Source: Amycolatopsis thailandensis | GTDB lineage: Bacteria; Actinomycetota; Actinomycetes; Mycobacteriales; Pseudonocardiaceae | Direction of reading: 5' to 3' | NCBI RefSeq assembly: GCF_002234405.1 | Contig: NZ_NMQT01000007.1 | Coordinates: 1 to 63,301 of the forward strand | DNA: 63,301 nucleotides | Shown here: one piece after another, positions 41,620 to 51,734 of the stretch | Position numbering within the stretch: the stretch's first letter is position 1 | Layout: every line of letters begins with the position of its first letter | Translations under genes and position numbers: made by a program | The notes under the pieces: model-generated | Seen by the model: only the letters and a program-made list of their open reading frames with translations | The model's database searches: none | What the model was told of the DNA's origin: nothing

Positions 41620-42561
41620 CTACGTGACCTTCAGCAGCTTCCCGATGACCTCCGCCATCCCTTCCTCGCCCCGCGCGTTCGGATGCAGCGGTGCGGCGGG
41701 GACCGAGGGCGCCGGGCCCTCCACCCAACGCCGGTTCGCGGCGCTGCACATGTCCCGCCCCTTGCTCGCGGTCGACATGTCGGCGAAGCCCGCTTTGTGC
41801 TCCTTGGCCGTGTCCTGAAGCGTGGTGTTCAGCCGCTTCAGCGAGTCGCGGAAGTAGGCCACGTCCCCCTCGCCGACCGGCAGGACCGGCCAGCAGCCGG
41901 CGTTGTCGTCCGGAAGCACCGTCGGGTATCCCACGACCACGATGCGCGCTTCAGGCGCCTTCGAGCGGATCTGGTCCAGGATCCCGCCGAGCCGGTCCGC
42001 GGCGGCGGCGATCCGCTCGGCCAGCTGGTCGCGTCCGCCCGCGGTCAGCTGGGTCTTGCAGGGCGAAGCGGTCTGCTGCTGCGTCGCGCACTGGCCCGCG
42101 AGGTCGGCGAGGCCCGCGTCGTTGCCACCGATCCCGACGGTCACCAGCGTCGTGTCCCCGTTGATCGCGTCGAGCTGCGGAGCGTTCGTGCCGTCCCGGG
42201 TCTTCTGCTCGCCGGTGAGATGCTCGGTCGTCGCGCCACCACAGCTGACATCGACGAACTCCGCCGGACGCAGCTTCGCGGCGAGCAGGCTCGGGTAGTT
42301 GTTGTCCGAACGGTCGCAGCCCACTGGTGAGCCCATGGCCCGTCCGGTGCCCGGCGAGGCCGTATAGGAGTCACCCAGTGCCACGTACCGGCCCGTGCCC
42401 TCCGAAGTCGTCACCCCGGCCGGTGTCACCGACGTCCCTCGCTCCCAAAGGTGGTAAGCGATCCCCAGGACGGACAGCACGATCACCAGGAAGAGGCAGC
42501 CGCCGCCAGTTCTCCGCTGCGTCACCCGTTCGTTGTACGCGACCCGGGTAACTCTTGTCAT
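41620..42561 (-). CDS. SGNH/GDSL hydrolase, membrane-anchored
   Basis: A 313-residue protein (GTG 42525 is an alternative start). An N-terminal transmembrane anchor (GCLFLVIVLSVLGIAYHLW) precedes an extracytoplasmic SGNH hydrolase: block I ALGDSYTASPG with the Ser nucleophile, block III VGIGGNDAGLADL, and the catalytic His in APLHPNARGE. Paired Cys residues suggest disulfides, as in secreted actinobacterial lipases/esterases. Substrate unknown. Confidence 0.9.
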   Translation of the reverse strand: MTRVTRVAYNERVTQRRTGGGCLFLVIVLSVLGIAYHLWERGTSVTPAGVTTSEGTGRYVALGDSYTASPGTGRAMGSPVGCDRSDNNYPSLLAAKLRPAEFVDVSCGGATTEHLTGEQKTRDGTNAPQLDAINGDTTLVTVGIGGNDAGLADLAGQCATQQQTASPCKTQLTAGGRDQLAERIAAAADRLGGILDQIRSKAPEARIVVVGYPTVLPDDNAGCWPVLPVGEGDVAYFRDSLKRLNTTLQDTAKEHKAGFADMSTASKGRDMCSAANRRWVEGPAPSVPAAPLHPNARGEEGMAEVIGKLLKVT

Positions 42562-42670
42562 CGGTCCGACCGTCGGTGAACTACGCGTGAACGGGTGATC
42601 ACCGGTTGCCTGAGACGTGGATCACGTTCAGGGTGAGGCGCGTACCTGGCACCGAGGAAAGGCGAAAGAC

Positions 42671-42886
42671 GTGAGCCTGAACTTGACCAAGCTGGTCGAC
42701 AAGGCGTGGGAGGACAAAGGCATCAACGAGCTGCTGGACGCTCCGCCGTCCGCGCTCGAGGGCCTGACCAAGAAGCACGACGAACTCCTCGCCGAGCTCA
42801 AGATCAAGACCATCCGGGACCTCGGCAACTGGAAGTACGCCGCGAAGGCCCACGCACTCGTCCAGCTCGCCGACGGCGAATCCTGA
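42671..42886 (+). CDS. Small conserved-looking helical protein
   Basis: A 71-residue protein from GTG 42671 (GAGGAAAGG upstream). LLAELKIKTIRDLGNWKYAAKAHALVQL resembles a helix-hairpin-helix unit; no named family recognised. Monocistronic, between two leftward genes. Confidence 0.7.
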   Translation: MSLNLTKLVDKAWEDKGINELLDAPPSALEGLTKKHDELLAELKIKTIRDLGNWKYAAKAHALVQLADGES

Positions 42887-42921
42887 CCGCTGGAGGCCCT
42901 TCCCCGTCCGGGGAGGGGCCT

Positions 42922-43818
42922 TCAGGCCTTCGGGACGAGATCGCGCAGCTCAGCGGCCAGATCGAGGGCATGGTCGACGTCCCGCGCGAGGTAGTGCGGG
43001 TCGACGAAGGCCTCGCTGATCCCGGTCTCGGCGGCGGCCTTCAGCTGCGCCGCGACGTCCTTGAGATCCGAGCCGGGTTTCGGGTTGATCCGCAGCACCC
43101 GCCGCAGCGTGCCGGGGTCGCGGCCCGCCTGCTCGGCCGCTTTCACCACGGTCTCCCACAGCTTCGCCAGATACGGCGCGGGCAGTCCCGCGGGCAGCCA
43201 GCCGTCCGCGCGGCGGCCGACGCGCTCCAGCGCCGTCACCGACAGCCCGCCCAGCAGCACCGGCGGATGCGGGCTCTGGGCCGGCCGCAGTCCCACCTTC
43301 GACGCCGGGATCCGCCAGCGTTCGCCCTCGTGCTCGAAAGGACCCTCTGTCCAGAACTTTCGTAGGATTTCCAGAAGCTCCTCCAGCTGCCCGCCGCGAC
43401 CCTTCCAGGGCGTGCCCGTCGCGGTGTACTCGTCGCGAAGCCAGCCGGTGCCCAAGCCGACGTCCAGACGGCCCCCGCTCACCTGATCCAGTGAAGTGAG
43501 CATCCGCGCGAGCACCACGGCCGGATACACCGTTCCGGTGAGCGTGCTGGTGCCGAGCCGGACCTTCTTCGTGACGCTCGCGGCCGCCGTCAGCAGGATC
43601 AGCGGATCACCGAAGGTGACGAATTCCGGTGGGTACGGCCGTTCCGGGGTGCCGCCGGGATAGAAGTCCGACGGTGAGACCGGGGCCAGCACCCGATCCC
43701 CGACCCACAAGGACTCGTACCCGAGTTCTTCGGCCGCCGTGGCGAAACCGGTGACGGCGTCCAGCGACGCGAGGGGACCGTACTGCGGAAGGGCGATCCC
43801 CAGGCGCATCGCGGTCAT
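42922..43818 (-). CDS. LLM-class F420-dependent oxidoreductase
   Basis: A 298-residue luciferase-like protein of the F420 subset: [76 protein letters not shown], and [24 protein letters not shown]. Start ATG 43818 overlaps the aminotransferase stop by 4 bp, so the two are co-translated. Substrate unknown. Confidence 0.9.
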   Translation of the reverse strand: MTAMRLGIALPQYGPLASLDAVTGFATAAEELGYESLWVGDRVLAPVSPSDFYPGGTPERPYPPEFVTFGDPLILLTAAASVTKKVRLGTSTLTGTVYPAVVLARMLTSLDQVSGGRLDVGLGTGWLRDEYTATGTPWKGRGGQLEELLEILRKFWTEGPFEHEGERWRIPASKVGLRPAQSPHPPVLLGGLSVTALERVGRRADGWLPAGLPAPYLAKLWETVVKAAEQAGRDPGTLRRVLRINPKPGSDLKDVAAQLKAAAETGISEAFVDPHYLARDVDHALDLAAELRDLVPKA

Positions 43819-45044
43819 CGCGCTTCCGCGAGCAGACGGCCCATCCTGGTGATCCCCTCGGCGAGATCGTTTTCGTTCAGCGCGTAGGAGATCCGGAAAT
43901 ACCCGGGTGTCCCGAACGCCTCGCCGGGTACCACAGCGACCTCGGCCTCGCGCAGGATCAGATCGGCCAGCGCCACCGTATCGGCCGGTCGCTCCCCGCG
44001 AATCTCCTTGCCCAGCAAGGCTTTGACCGCCGGGTAGACGTAGAAGGCGCCGAGTGGCACCGGAGTTTCCACTCCCGGGATCTCGGAAAGCAGGGAGAGC
44101 GCCGTTTTGCGCCGGGTGTCGAAGGCGTCGCGCATCGCGTGGACGGCGTCGAGCGGACCGCTCACCGCCGCCAGCGCGGCTCGCTGCGCGACGTTCGAAA
44201 CGTTGCCGCACAAGTGCGACTGGTACGCCGTCGCCGCCTTGATCACGTCCTGCGGGCCGAGCATCCAGCCCACCCGCCAGCCGGTCATCGAGTACGTCTT
44301 CGCGACCCCGTTGAGGACGATCGTCCGGTCGGCGAGCTCCGGGACCAGGACAGGCATCGAAGGCGCTTCGGTGCCGTCGTAGACCAGGTGCTCGTAGATC
44401 TCGTCGGTGATGACCCAGAGGCCGTTCTCGTGCGCCCAGCGCCCGATGGCCTCGACCTGCTCGCGCGGGTACACCGCGCCCGTCGGGTTCGACGGCGAGA
44501 CGAACAACAGCACCTTCGTGCGCGGCGTCCTAGCGGCTTCGAGCTGCTCGACGGTGACCAGGTAGCCCGTCGTCTCGTCGGCCGTGACCTGCACTCCGAC
44601 GCCGCCGGCGAGGGCGATCGACTCCGGGTAGGTCGTCCAGTACGGCGCGGGCAGCAGCACCTCGTCGCCCGGGTCGAGCAGCGTCGCGAACGCCGAGTAG
44701 ACCGCCTGTTTGCCGCCGTTGGTCACCAGGATACGGCCGGCGTCGACCTCGAAGCCGGAATCGCGGACGGTCTTCGCCGCGATCGCTTCGCGCAGTTCCG
44801 GCAGCCCGCCCGCGGCGGTGTAGCCGTGGTTCACCTTGTCCCGGACGGCCGCTTCGGCGGCTTCGAGCACGTTGTCCGGGGTGGGGAAATCGGGCTGACC
44901 GGCGCCGAAGCCGATCACCGGACGGCCCTGCGCCTTGAGCTCCCGGGCCTTCGCGTCGACGGCCAGCGTGGCCGACGGTGTGATGCCGCCGATCCGGGCC
45001 GAGACGCGGGTGGCGGCCGAAGGCGAGGGTGCGGGAGCGCTCAT
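43815..45044 (-). CDS. aspC: Pyridoxal-phosphate aminotransferase (AspC type)
   Basis: A 409-residue class I aminotransferase: [50 protein letters not shown], Schiff-base lysine K249 in [16 protein letters not shown], and the substrate-binding Arg in [11 protein letters not shown]. It transfers amino groups between aspartate and 2-oxoglutarate. First gene of a two-gene operon with the LLM oxidoreductase. Start ATG 45044; a GTG two codons earlier is possible. Confidence 0.93.
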   Translation of the reverse strand: MSAPAPSPSAATRVSARIGGITPSATLAVDAKARELKAQGRPVIGFGAGQPDFPTPDNVLEAAEAAVRDKVNHGYTAAGGLPELREAIAAKTVRDSGFEVDAGRILVTNGGKQAVYSAFATLLDPGDEVLLPAPYWTTYPESIALAGGVGVQVTADETTGYLVTVEQLEAARTPRTKVLLFVSPSNPTGAVYPREQVEAIGRWAHENGLWVITDEIYEHLVYDGTEAPSMPVLVPELADRTIVLNGVAKTYSMTGWRVGWMLGPQDVIKAATAYQSHLCGNVSNVAQRAALAAVSGPLDAVHAMRDAFDTRRKTALSLLSEIPGVETPVPLGAFYVYPAVKALLGKEIRGERPADTVALADLILREAEVAVVPGEAFGTPGYFRISYALNENDLAEGITRMGRLLAEAR

Positions 45045-45251
45045 GGCCACATCGTGGCACGATCATGGGGTCGGCCGTGGGGGAGTTTCCCCGCGGAAGG
45101 CTGCTCCGCGCCGCTTTGAGGGGGCGCGGTTGCGAAGCTGTTCGGGGGTTGCCGTAGACTTCTGGTCTCGGAACGCACTACGGTCATCCCCGCCACGGCG
45201 GTGGGGACGATGGAATGCGTCCTCGGGAGCTCCAGACCATCGGAGCTCCAA

Positions 45252-45324
<73 letters not shown>

Positions 45325-45357
45325 CGTAAGCGAACTGGTGAAGGCGGAGGAGTGGTC

Positions 45358-45804
45358 GTGAGCGACAGCGACGCCAGCGGTGAGAAGGCGCAGGACGACG
45401 CCGGGCAGAAGCCCGACGAGCAGTCCCGCCCGGTGACCGCCGCTGCCCGGCGTGAGCGCCGTGCGTCCGCGCGCCCGTCCGGTAAGGCCGACGCCAAGTC
45501 GGACGACAAGACCCGCCCCGCCGGCAAGGCGAAGGCCGGGGACAAGACCGAGAAGTCCAAGGACGCCAAGGGCACGGCGACCCCGAAGCGCGACCGCAAG
45601 CCGAAGCAGGCGTCGATCTTCGCCCGGCTGATGCGCTTCATCCGCGAGGTCTGGGCCGAGCTGCGCAAGGTCATCTGGCCGAACCGCAAGCAGATGGTCA
45701 CCTACACCGCGGTGGTGCTGGTCTTCGTGGTGTTCATGGTGGCGCTGGTGAGCGGCCTCGACCTGGCCTTCAAAGAGGTCGTCGGTGCCGTCTTCGGCAG
45801 CTGA
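45358..45804 (+). CDS. secE: Preprotein translocase subunit SecE
   Basis: A 148-residue SecE. The N-terminal ~90 residues are a charged, Lys/Asp-rich extension; the conserved core (RLMRFIREVWAELRKVIWPNRKQM) and single transmembrane helix (TYTAVVLVFVVFMVALVSGL) follow. It stabilises SecY in the membrane. GTG 45358 has GGAGGA six bases upstream. Confidence 0.96.
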   Translation: MSDSDASGEKAQDDAGQKPDEQSRPVTAAARRERRASARPSGKADAKSDDKTRPAGKAKAGDKTEKSKDAKGTATPKRDRKPKQASIFARLMRFIREVWAELRKVIWPNRKQMVTYTAVVLVFVVFMVALVSGLDLAFKEVVGAVFGS

Positions 45805-45880
45805 GGCAGCCGGTCGCGGTGCTTGAGCGCACCGCACGGTGGCCTGCGCCACGGCAACCGATCAACTGAGAGGACGGAAC

Positions 45881-46738
45881 GTGACCTCCGACAACGGCAC
45901 AGCAGCCGGTCATGAGCTGACCGAGCTTTCCGACGAGCAGGTGCACGCGGCACTCGGCGACGAGCAGTCCGAGCACCTGGACTCCGTCGAGGTGCCCGCC
46001 GCAGGCGACGAGGTCGACGAAGCCGGAGATGTCGCGGAGGCCGACGAGGCGTCCGTCGAGACCGACGACACCGCAGCCGACGACGCCGAGCCCGTCGAGG
46101 CCGAGGCCGACGAGAACGTCGATCCGGTCGCGAAGCTGCGCGCGGAACTCAACGCCGCTCCCGGTGAGTGGTACGTCGTGCACTCGTACGCGGGTTACGA
46201 GAACAAGGTGAAGACCAACCTCGAAACCCGGACCCAGACGCTGGACGTCGAGGACTACATCTTCCAGATCGAGGTCCCGACCGAAGAGGTCACCGAGATC
46301 AAGAACGGCCAGCGCAAGCAGGTGCAGCGCAAGGTGCTGCCCGGCTACATCCTGGTCCGGATGGACCTGAACGACGCCTCGTGGAGCGCGGTGCGCAACA
46401 CGCCGGGTGTCACCGGGTTCGTCGGCGCCACGTCGCGTCCGTCGCCGCTGACCGTGGACGAGGTGCTCAAGTTCCTCGCGCCCAAGGTCGAGACGGCCGC
46501 CCCCGCCAAGCCCGGCAAGGGCGAGGCCGCATCCGCGGAGTCCCAGCTGGGCGCCCCCGCGGTCGAGGTGGACTTCGAGATCGGCGAGTCGGTCACCGTC
46601 ATGGACGGCCCGTTCGCGACGCTGCCCGCGACGATCTCCGAGGTCAACGTGGACGGACAGAAGCTGAAGGTCCTGGTGTCGATCTTCGGCCGGGAGACCC
46701 CGGTCGAGCTGTCGTTCAACCAGGTCTCCAAGATCTGA
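45881..46738 (+). CDS. nusG: Transcription termination/antitermination factor NusG
   Basis: A 285-residue NusG from GTG 45881. The first ~95 residues are a highly acidic extension; the NGN domain begins [19 protein letters not shown], and the KOW domain [27 protein letters not shown] is C-terminal. A 25-residue Ala/Pro/Lys insert separates them. It binds RNA polymerase and couples to Rho or ribosomes. Follows secE in the standard order. Confidence 0.97.
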   Translation: MTSDNGTAAGHELTELSDEQVHAALGDEQSEHLDSVEVPAAGDEVDEAGDVAEADEASVETDDTAADDAEPVEAEADENVDPVAKLRAELNAAPGEWYVVHSYAGYENKVKTNLETRTQTLDVEDYIFQIEVPTEEVTEIKNGQRKQVQRKVLPGYILVRMDLNDASWSAVRNTPGVTGFVGATSRPSPLTVDEVLKFLAPKVETAAPAKPGKGEAASAESQLGAPAVEVDFEIGESVTVMDGPFATLPATISEVNVDGQKLKVLVSIFGRETPVELSFNQVSKI

Positions 46739-46816
46739 CGGCCGCCAGACGGCCGGCAGTCCCCGCGTACTGGCAGGTGTGCGGGGGACTCAAGTCAGTA
46801 AGAAGGATCAAACGAA

Positions 46817-47251
46817 ATGCCACCCAAGAAGAAGAAGCTTGCGGCGATCATCAAGCTGCAGATCAAGGCGGGTGCGGCCAACCCCGCGCCGCCGGTCGGC
46901 CCCGCGCTGGGTCAGCACGGCGTCAACATCATGGAGTTCTGCAAGGCCTACAACGCCGCGACCGAGTCGCAGCGCGGGGACGTCGTCCCGGTCGAGATCT
47001 CCGTGTACGAAGACCGTTCGTTCGACTTCAAGCTCAAGACGCCGCCGGCCGCGAAGCTGCTGCTGAAGGCCGCGGGCGTGGAGAAGGGCTCCGGCGAGCC
47101 GCACAAGACCAAGGTCGCCAAGGTCACCTGGGACCAGGTCCGCGACATCGCGAAGACCAAAGAGTCCGACCTGAACGCGCACGACATCGACCAGGCCGCG
47201 AAGATCATCGCCGGCACCGCCCGCTCCATGGGCATCACGGTCGTCGACTGA
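46817..47251 (+). CDS. rplK: 50S ribosomal protein L11
   Basis: A 144-residue L11: [35 protein letters not shown] and the C-terminal [13 protein letters not shown]. It binds 23S rRNA at the GTPase centre. ATG 46817. Forms the L11-L1 operon with rplA. Confidence 0.98.
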   Translation: MPPKKKKLAAIIKLQIKAGAANPAPPVGPALGQHGVNIMEFCKAYNAATESQRGDVVPVEISVYEDRSFDFKLKTPPAAKLLLKAAGVEKGSGEPHKTKVAKVTWDQVRDIAKTKESDLNAHDIDQAAKIIAGTARSMGITVVD

Positions 47252-47332
47252 GTTCCACCCCGCTCCACCGTGGGAGAGCCAGTGCTGGCTCCAACACCAC
47301 ACTGATCCGTTGAAGAGTTAAGGACAGAAGCA

Positions 47333-48046
47333 ATGCCCAAGCACAGCAAGGCCTACCGTCAGGCTCTTGAGCTGGTGGACCGCGAGCGGCTCTACGCCCC
47401 GCTCGAGGCCGCGAAGCTGGCCAAGGAGACCTCCTCCAAGAAGATGGACGCCACCGTCGAGGTCGCCATGCGCCTCGGTGTCGACCCTCGCAAGGCCGAC
47501 CAGATGGTCCGCGGCACCGTGAACCTGCCGCACGGCACCGGTAAGACCGCCCGCGTCATCGTTTTCGCCGTTGGTGACAAGGCCGCCGAGGCCGAGGCCG
47601 CCGGCGCGGACGTGGTCGGTACGGACGAACTGATCGAGCGCATCCAGGGTGGCTGGCTCGAGTTCGACGCCGCGATCGCGACGCCGGACCAGATGGCCAA
47701 GGTCGGGCGTATCGCCCGCATCCTCGGCCCGCGTGGCCTGATGCCGAACCCGAAGACCGGCACCGTGACCCCCGCGGTCGCGAAGGCCGTGACGGACATC
47801 AAGGGCGGTAAGATCAACTTCCGCGTGGACAAGCAGGCCAACCTGCACTTCGTCATCGGCAAGGCCTCGTTCGACACCGACAAGCTGGTGGAGAACTACG
47901 CGGCCGCGCTGGACGAGATCCTGCGCGCCAAGCCGTCGTCGGCGAAGGGTCGCTACCTGAAGAAGGTCACGATCTCCACGACGATGGGCCCGGGTGTCCC
48001 GGTCGACCCGGCCCGGACCCGCAACCTCCTCTCCGAGGACGCGTGA
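47333..48046 (+). CDS. rplA: 50S ribosomal protein L1
   Basis: A 237-residue L1: [26 protein letters not shown], the RNA-binding [16 protein letters not shown] and a C-terminal [16 protein letters not shown]. It forms the L1 stalk and typically represses its own operon. A terminator follows. Confidence 0.98.
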   Translation: MPKHSKAYRQALELVDRERLYAPLEAAKLAKETSSKKMDATVEVAMRLGVDPRKADQMVRGTVNLPHGTGKTARVIVFAVGDKAAEAEAAGADVVGTDELIERIQGGWLEFDAAIATPDQMAKVGRIARILGPRGLMPNPKTGTVTPAVAKAVTDIKGGKINFRVDKQANLHFVIGKASFDTDKLVENYAAALDEILRAKPSSAKGRYLKKVTISTTMGPGVPVDPARTRNLLSEDA

Positions 48047-48067
48047 GTCTGAGTTAGACATCACTGA

Positions 48068-48106
48068 CAAGGGGGTGGTCCCGCTACGGCGGGGCCGCCC
48101 CTTTTT
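48068..48106 (+). terminator. rplKA terminator
   Basis: AAGGGGGTGGTCCCGC and GCGGGGCCGCCCC pair around TACG and are followed by TTTTT, a classic intrinsic terminator. Confidence 0.88.
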
Positions 48107-48123
48107 CGTGTTTGCTGGAGGGC

Positions 48124-48888
48124 ATGCCTACCTTCGCGTCGTTCGACGGGCTTCAGCTGAACTACACCGCTTGGGAAGGTGAAGGGCGCCCGGTACTGCT
48201 GCAACACGGTTTCGCCGCGGACACGAACGCCAACTGGATCGCGCCCGGCGTCGTCGACACCCTCCAGGACGCGGGGCTGCCCGTGATCAGCCTGGACGCG
48301 CGTGGGCACGGACGGTCGGCGAAGCCGCATGACGAGGCCAGTTACGGCGACGACGCGATGGTTCGCGATGTGTCGGCTCTGCTCGACTGCCTCGGTCTCG
48401 ACGAGGTTTCGATGGTGGGCTACTCGATGGGCGCGATGATCGCGCTCGGCGCGGTGGCCGCCGACCCGCGGATCCGCTGCCTCGCGATCGGCGGGGTCGG
48501 CTCGGGGATCGTCGACTTCGGGGGCGTGGACACGCGGGTGGTCACGCCGGAGGCGATCAGCGAGGCGATGCTCGCTTCAGACCCTTCGACGCTGCCGCCG
48601 TCCTCGATGCCTTTCAGGGTGCTGGCCGATGGTCTGCGGGCCGACCGGATCGCGCTGGCCGCCGTCGCGCGCGGGACGGCGAACCCGAAACTGGACCTGA
48701 CCGCGATCGCCGTGCCGACCCTCGTCCTGGCCGGGGACGCCGATCCGCTGGCCGCCGAACCCGAACGCCTGGCCGCCGCCATCGCCGGCGCCCGCCTCGT
48801 CCGGATCCCCGGCGATCACATGACCGCCGTCATGCACCCCGCCTTCGGCTCCGCCCTGACCGGCTTCCTCGCCTCGCACGACCTCTGA
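48124..48888 (+). CDS. Alpha/beta-fold hydrolase
   Basis: A 254-residue hydrolase from ATG 48124. Oxyanion region LLQHGFAAD, nucleophile S101 in GYSMGAM, acid near D206 (LAGDADPL) and H232 in GDHMTAVM. Probably an esterase; the counterpart position in mycobacteria carries a lipase-like gene (lipG), consistent with conserved order. Substrate unknown. Confidence 0.92.
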   Translation: MPTFASFDGLQLNYTAWEGEGRPVLLQHGFAADTNANWIAPGVVDTLQDAGLPVISLDARGHGRSAKPHDEASYGDDAMVRDVSALLDCLGLDEVSMVGYSMGAMIALGAVAADPRIRCLAIGGVGSGIVDFGGVDTRVVTPEAISEAMLASDPSTLPPSSMPFRVLADGLRADRIALAAVARGTANPKLDLTAIAVPTLVLAGDADPLAAEPERLAAAIAGARLVRIPGDHMTAVMHPAFGSALTGFLASHDL

Positions 48889-48895
48889 CCAGACC

Positions 48896-49031
48896 CGCGT
48901 TTAGCCCCCTAATCGCGATCCGGCCCCCGCACTCGCGTTTCGCGGGCTAATCGCGACGCGGGGCGCGCGTCGCCTTTAGCGGGCTAAACGCGATCCGGCG
49001 GGCACTTGCGTTTAGCCCGCTAATCGCGATC
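48896..49031. repeat. Intergenic palindromic repeats, copies 2-5
   Basis: Four head-to-tail members in 136 bp (48896-48920, 48934-48958, 48971-48995, 49007-49031), each about 25 bp of the form GCGTTTAG-SSSS-CTAAWCGCGA. They lie between the convergent hydrolase and membrane-protein genes. Confidence 0.88.
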
Positions 49032-49062
49032 TGGTGGCAGGAAGACCAGGTCAGAGCGGGGA

Positions 49063-49908
49063 TCAGTTCCCGGTGGGAGGGGCGGGGCAGGGCTCCGGGG
49101 AGTTCGCGTGGCCGGTGATCAGCCACTGACCCATCTCGACTTCCTGCAAGGTGAAGCTGCCCAGCAGGGGGCCGCCTCGGATGCTGTACCAGCACGAGTG
49201 GATCGTCAGGTTCTGGCGCGGGACCACGCTCGACATCGGGCGCACCGCGTAGATGTACGGCGTGATGTCGGTGACCTTGGCGTTCAGTGCCGGGACGGCG
49301 GTCGCGCAGTCCGGGTAGCCGAGGTCTCTGGCGAACTGCGCCTGCGCCTGTTCGGTCATCGCCAGGCAGACTGTTTCGGTCCGGACGTCCGGCGGATATG
49401 GCTTGCCGATCGTGTCGTAGATGGCTCGCACGGCCTCCCATGGGTTGCTCGCGAGCACACGATTCGTGTGGTGCTTGCCGCCGCCGCCCTGCACGAATTC
49501 CGCAGTGGTCTGCCCGGCGTCACTGGGGAAGATCTGCCGGTAGGCGATCGTCGCCCCGACACAGATCAGCACGATCACGATCACCCAAGCGAGAAGCTTC
49601 CCGCCGAGACGTCGCAGCCAGCGTGGCATGCGGGGCCGGGGGGCGGGCACGAGTTCGCCGGGCGGCGGACCAGGAGGCGCCGGCGGCTGGCCTCCGTAGT
49701 GCTGGGTCACGGGCTGCGCGGGCTGGGCCGGAACGAGGCCCTGGTTCTGCGCCTCGGTGAACTTCAGATAGTCCTGGAACTGCTGAAACTGCTGGAACTG
49801 ACGCAGTTGCTCCTCGTCCAGCCGAGGCGCGGGCTGACCTCCCGCCTTGGGCTCGATGTCCGTGCCGGGCTCGTTGCCCGGCTTTCCGTCATCACGCTGC
49901 TCCGCCAC
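49063..49908 (-). CDS. Hypothetical single-pass membrane protein
   Basis: A 281-residue protein. Residues 1-90 are Gln- and Pro-rich (EEQLRQFQQFQQFQDYL, then PPAPPGPPPGE), a transmembrane helix lies at about 102-124 (LLAWVIVIVLICVGATIAY), and the outside domain has two or three Cys and a fold I do not recognise (VCLAMTEQAQAQFARDLGYP). Topology N-in/C-out is likely. Function unknown. Confidence 0.75.
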   Translation of the reverse strand: MAEQRDDGKPGNEPGTDIEPKAGGQPAPRLDEEQLRQFQQFQQFQDYLKFTEAQNQGLVPAQPAQPVTQHYGGQPPAPPGPPPGELVPAPRPRMPRWLRRLGGKLLAWVIVIVLICVGATIAYRQIFPSDAGQTTAEFVQGGGGKHHTNRVLASNPWEAVRAIYDTIGKPYPPDVRTETVCLAMTEQAQAQFARDLGYPDCATAVPALNAKVTDITPYIYAVRPMSSVVPRQNLTIHSCWYSIRGGPLLGSFTLQEVEMGQWLITGHANSPEPCPAPPTGN

Positions 49909-49951
49909 GTCACCATGATGCCTCGCGAGACCTCCGGCGCACTCCGCCGGT

Positions 49952-49976
49952 CGCGTTTAGCCCGCTAAACGCGATC
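49952..49976. repeat. Intergenic palindromic repeat, copy 6
   Basis: CGCGTTTAGC-CC-GCTAAACGCG followed by ATC; full palindrome upstream of the rplJ leader. Confidence 0.85.
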
Positions 49977-50013
49977 TGGTGGGACCCAGTGCCAGGGGCG
50001 GGAGAGGGTCGCG

Positions 50014-50230
50014 TATTCTTGTCAAGGTTCTACCGAAGACCGCTGGTCTTCTCCTGGTCATCTGGCCCGGAGAACGAAGGCCCCGCTAGGGCGGGCGACC
50101 CGCGCAGGAGGAACGAGGCTCGCCCACGACGCACGTCGTCGTGTGCCCTGACGCCCCGCGCCTGTCTGCGCTGGGGCGTTTCGTCGTTTCAGGGCCCTCA
50201 AGGCCAGTGGACCACTAGCCAAGAGAGGAG
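50014..50230 (+). ncRNA. L10 leader (rplJL autoregulatory leader) with promoter
   Basis: A TATTCT -10-like box (50014-50019) is followed by about 200 nt of structured leader before rplJ. Stems include GAAGACC/GGTCTTC (about 50033-50052), CGACGCACGTCGTCG, and ACGCCCC (50151) with GGGGCGT (50173-50179) followed by TTTCGTCGTTTC, a possible attenuator. Position and features fit the ribosomal L10 leader bound by L10-(L12)4. Confidence 0.75.
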
Positions 50231-50236
50231 GCGACC

Positions 50237-50788
50237 ATGGCGAAGCCCGACAAGGAGGCGGCCGTCGCCGAGATCGCGGAGAGCTTCCGCAGCAGCTCGG
50301 CCACAGTCGTTACCCAGTACACCGGCCTCTCCGTGTCCCAGCTGTCCCAGCTGCGCCGCGCTCTCGGCACCAGTGCCAAGTACCGGGTCGCGAAGAACAC
50401 CCTCGTCAAGCGTGCCGCCACGGACGCGGGCATCGAGGGCCTTGAAGACCTGTTCGTCGGCCCGACCGCGATCGCCTTCGTCGAAGGTGAAGCTGTTGAC
50501 GCCGCGAAGGCGCTTCGCGACTTCGCGAAGGACAACAACGCGCTTGTGATCAAGGGCGGCTTCATGGACGGCAAGACGCTGTCCGTGGACGAGATCAACC
50601 AGATCGCCGATCTCGACAGCCGTGAGGTCCTGCTCGCCAAGGCGGCGGGCGCGTTCAAGGCGAAGCTGTCCCAGGCCGCCGCGCTGTTCCAGGCGCCGGC
50701 GTCCCAGGTCGCTCGCCTGGCTGCCGCGCTGGAGGAGAAGCAGCGCAACGCCGGTACCGAAGCAGCCGAAGCACCCGCCGAGAGCTGA
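50237..50788 (+). CDS. rplJ: 50S ribosomal protein L10
   Basis: A 183-residue L10: [50 protein letters not shown] and a C-terminal helix that docks L7/L12 dimers. Strong GAGAGGAGG ribosome site. Operon with rplL. Confidence 0.98.
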   Translation: MAKPDKEAAVAEIAESFRSSSATVVTQYTGLSVSQLSQLRRALGTSAKYRVAKNTLVKRAATDAGIEGLEDLFVGPTAIAFVEGEAVDAAKALRDFAKDNNALVIKGGFMDGKTLSVDEINQIADLDSREVLLAKAAGAFKAKLSQAAALFQAPASQVARLAAALEEKQRNAGTEAAEAPAES

Positions 50789-50836
50789 ACACCCCCCACC
50801 CCGAACTTTTAGTTCGTTTCAGAGAGGAAAGCCACC

Positions 50837-51223
50837 ATGGCGAAGCTGAGCACCACCGAGCTGATCGACGCCTTCAAGGAGCTCACCCTTCTTGAGCTGT
50901 CCGAGTTCGTCAAGGAGTTCGAGACCACCTTCGACGTGACCGCGGCCGCCCCGGCTGCCGTCGTCGCCGCCGCCCCGGGTGCCACCCCCGCCGCGGCCGC
51001 CGAGGAGCAGGACGAGTTCGACGTCGTTCTCGAGTCCGCCGGTGACAAGAAGATCCAGGTCATCAAGGTCGTCCGTGAGGTCGTCTCGGGTCTGGGCCTG
51101 AAGGAGGCCAAGGAGCTGGTCGAGGCCGCTCCCAAGGCCCTCCTGGAGAAGGTCGACAAGGAGGCCGCCGAGGCCGCCAAGGAGAAGCTCGAGGCCGCGG
51201 GCGCCAAGATCGCCATCAAGTGA
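50837..51223 (+). CDS. rplL: 50S ribosomal protein L7/L12
   Basis: A 128-residue stalk protein: N-terminal dimerisation helix ([20 protein letters not shown]), Ala-rich hinge (residues 37-57) and C-terminal factor-binding domain ([20 protein letters not shown]). Confidence 0.98.
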   Translation: MAKLSTTELIDAFKELTLLELSEFVKEFETTFDVTAAAPAAVVAAAPGATPAAAAEEQDEFDVVLESAGDKKIQVIKVVREVVSGLGLKEAKELVEAAPKALLEKVDKEAAEAAKEKLEAAGAKIAIK

Positions 51224-51258
51224 TCTGAGGCGCGTCAGCGCCTACCGCAGCACCGTCG

Positions 51259-51295
51259 AAGGGGCGGGCATCCACTCTGGATGCCCGCCCCTTCG
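51259..51295 (+). terminator. rplJL terminator
   Basis: GAAGGGGCGGGCATCC and GGATGCCCGCCCCTTC form a perfect 16-bp stem with a 5-nt loop. Confidence 0.88.
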
Positions 51296-51320
51296 CTGTC
51301 TCCAGCCCAGCGCCCCGACC

Positions 51321-51460
51321 TGCGTTTAGCCCCCTAATCGCGACGCGTAGCCACGCTAAGCACCTGGGCTCGGCTCAGGGCACCGGATCGCGTTTAGCCC
51401 CCTAAACGCGATCCGGCGGCGCGAGGGGGCTGACCTGCGTTTAGCGGGCTAAACGCGACG
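51321..51460. repeat. Intergenic palindromic repeats, copies 7-9
   Basis: Members at 51321-51345, 51389-51413 and 51436-51460. The rest of the 511-bp gap up to mkl (51461-51734) has no gene; it presumably contains the mce operon promoter and has a separated GTTAC (51569-51573) / GTAAC (51606-51610) pair. Confidence 0.85.
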
Positions 51461-51734
51461 CGGTGCCGCGGGAAGCGGGGAGGGGGCTCGTTGTGGATCT
51501 GCGGCCGAGGGTGACGTGCACTACGGTGCCGCTAGCGGTGCACGGGCAGGCGGCGGGCTGCGCGAAAAGTTACCCGCGGGTCTGGCCAGAAAAGAAAACT
51601 GGTGAGTAACCTGTTCGCACTCAGCTCGTTGCACCTGGTTGACGCGGGTATCGCTGCGCGAACGCATGCGTCCTCCCGGGCCAGTGGCACGGGACGGCAG
51701 TGCGCGACGACGCGGAACAGCTCCTGGAGGTGCG

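Noticed and set aside
48896..49031. CRISPR array
   Set aside because: The four repeats have 11-13 bp gaps rather than uniform ~30-bp spacers, the units are degenerate palindromes, and no cas gene is near.
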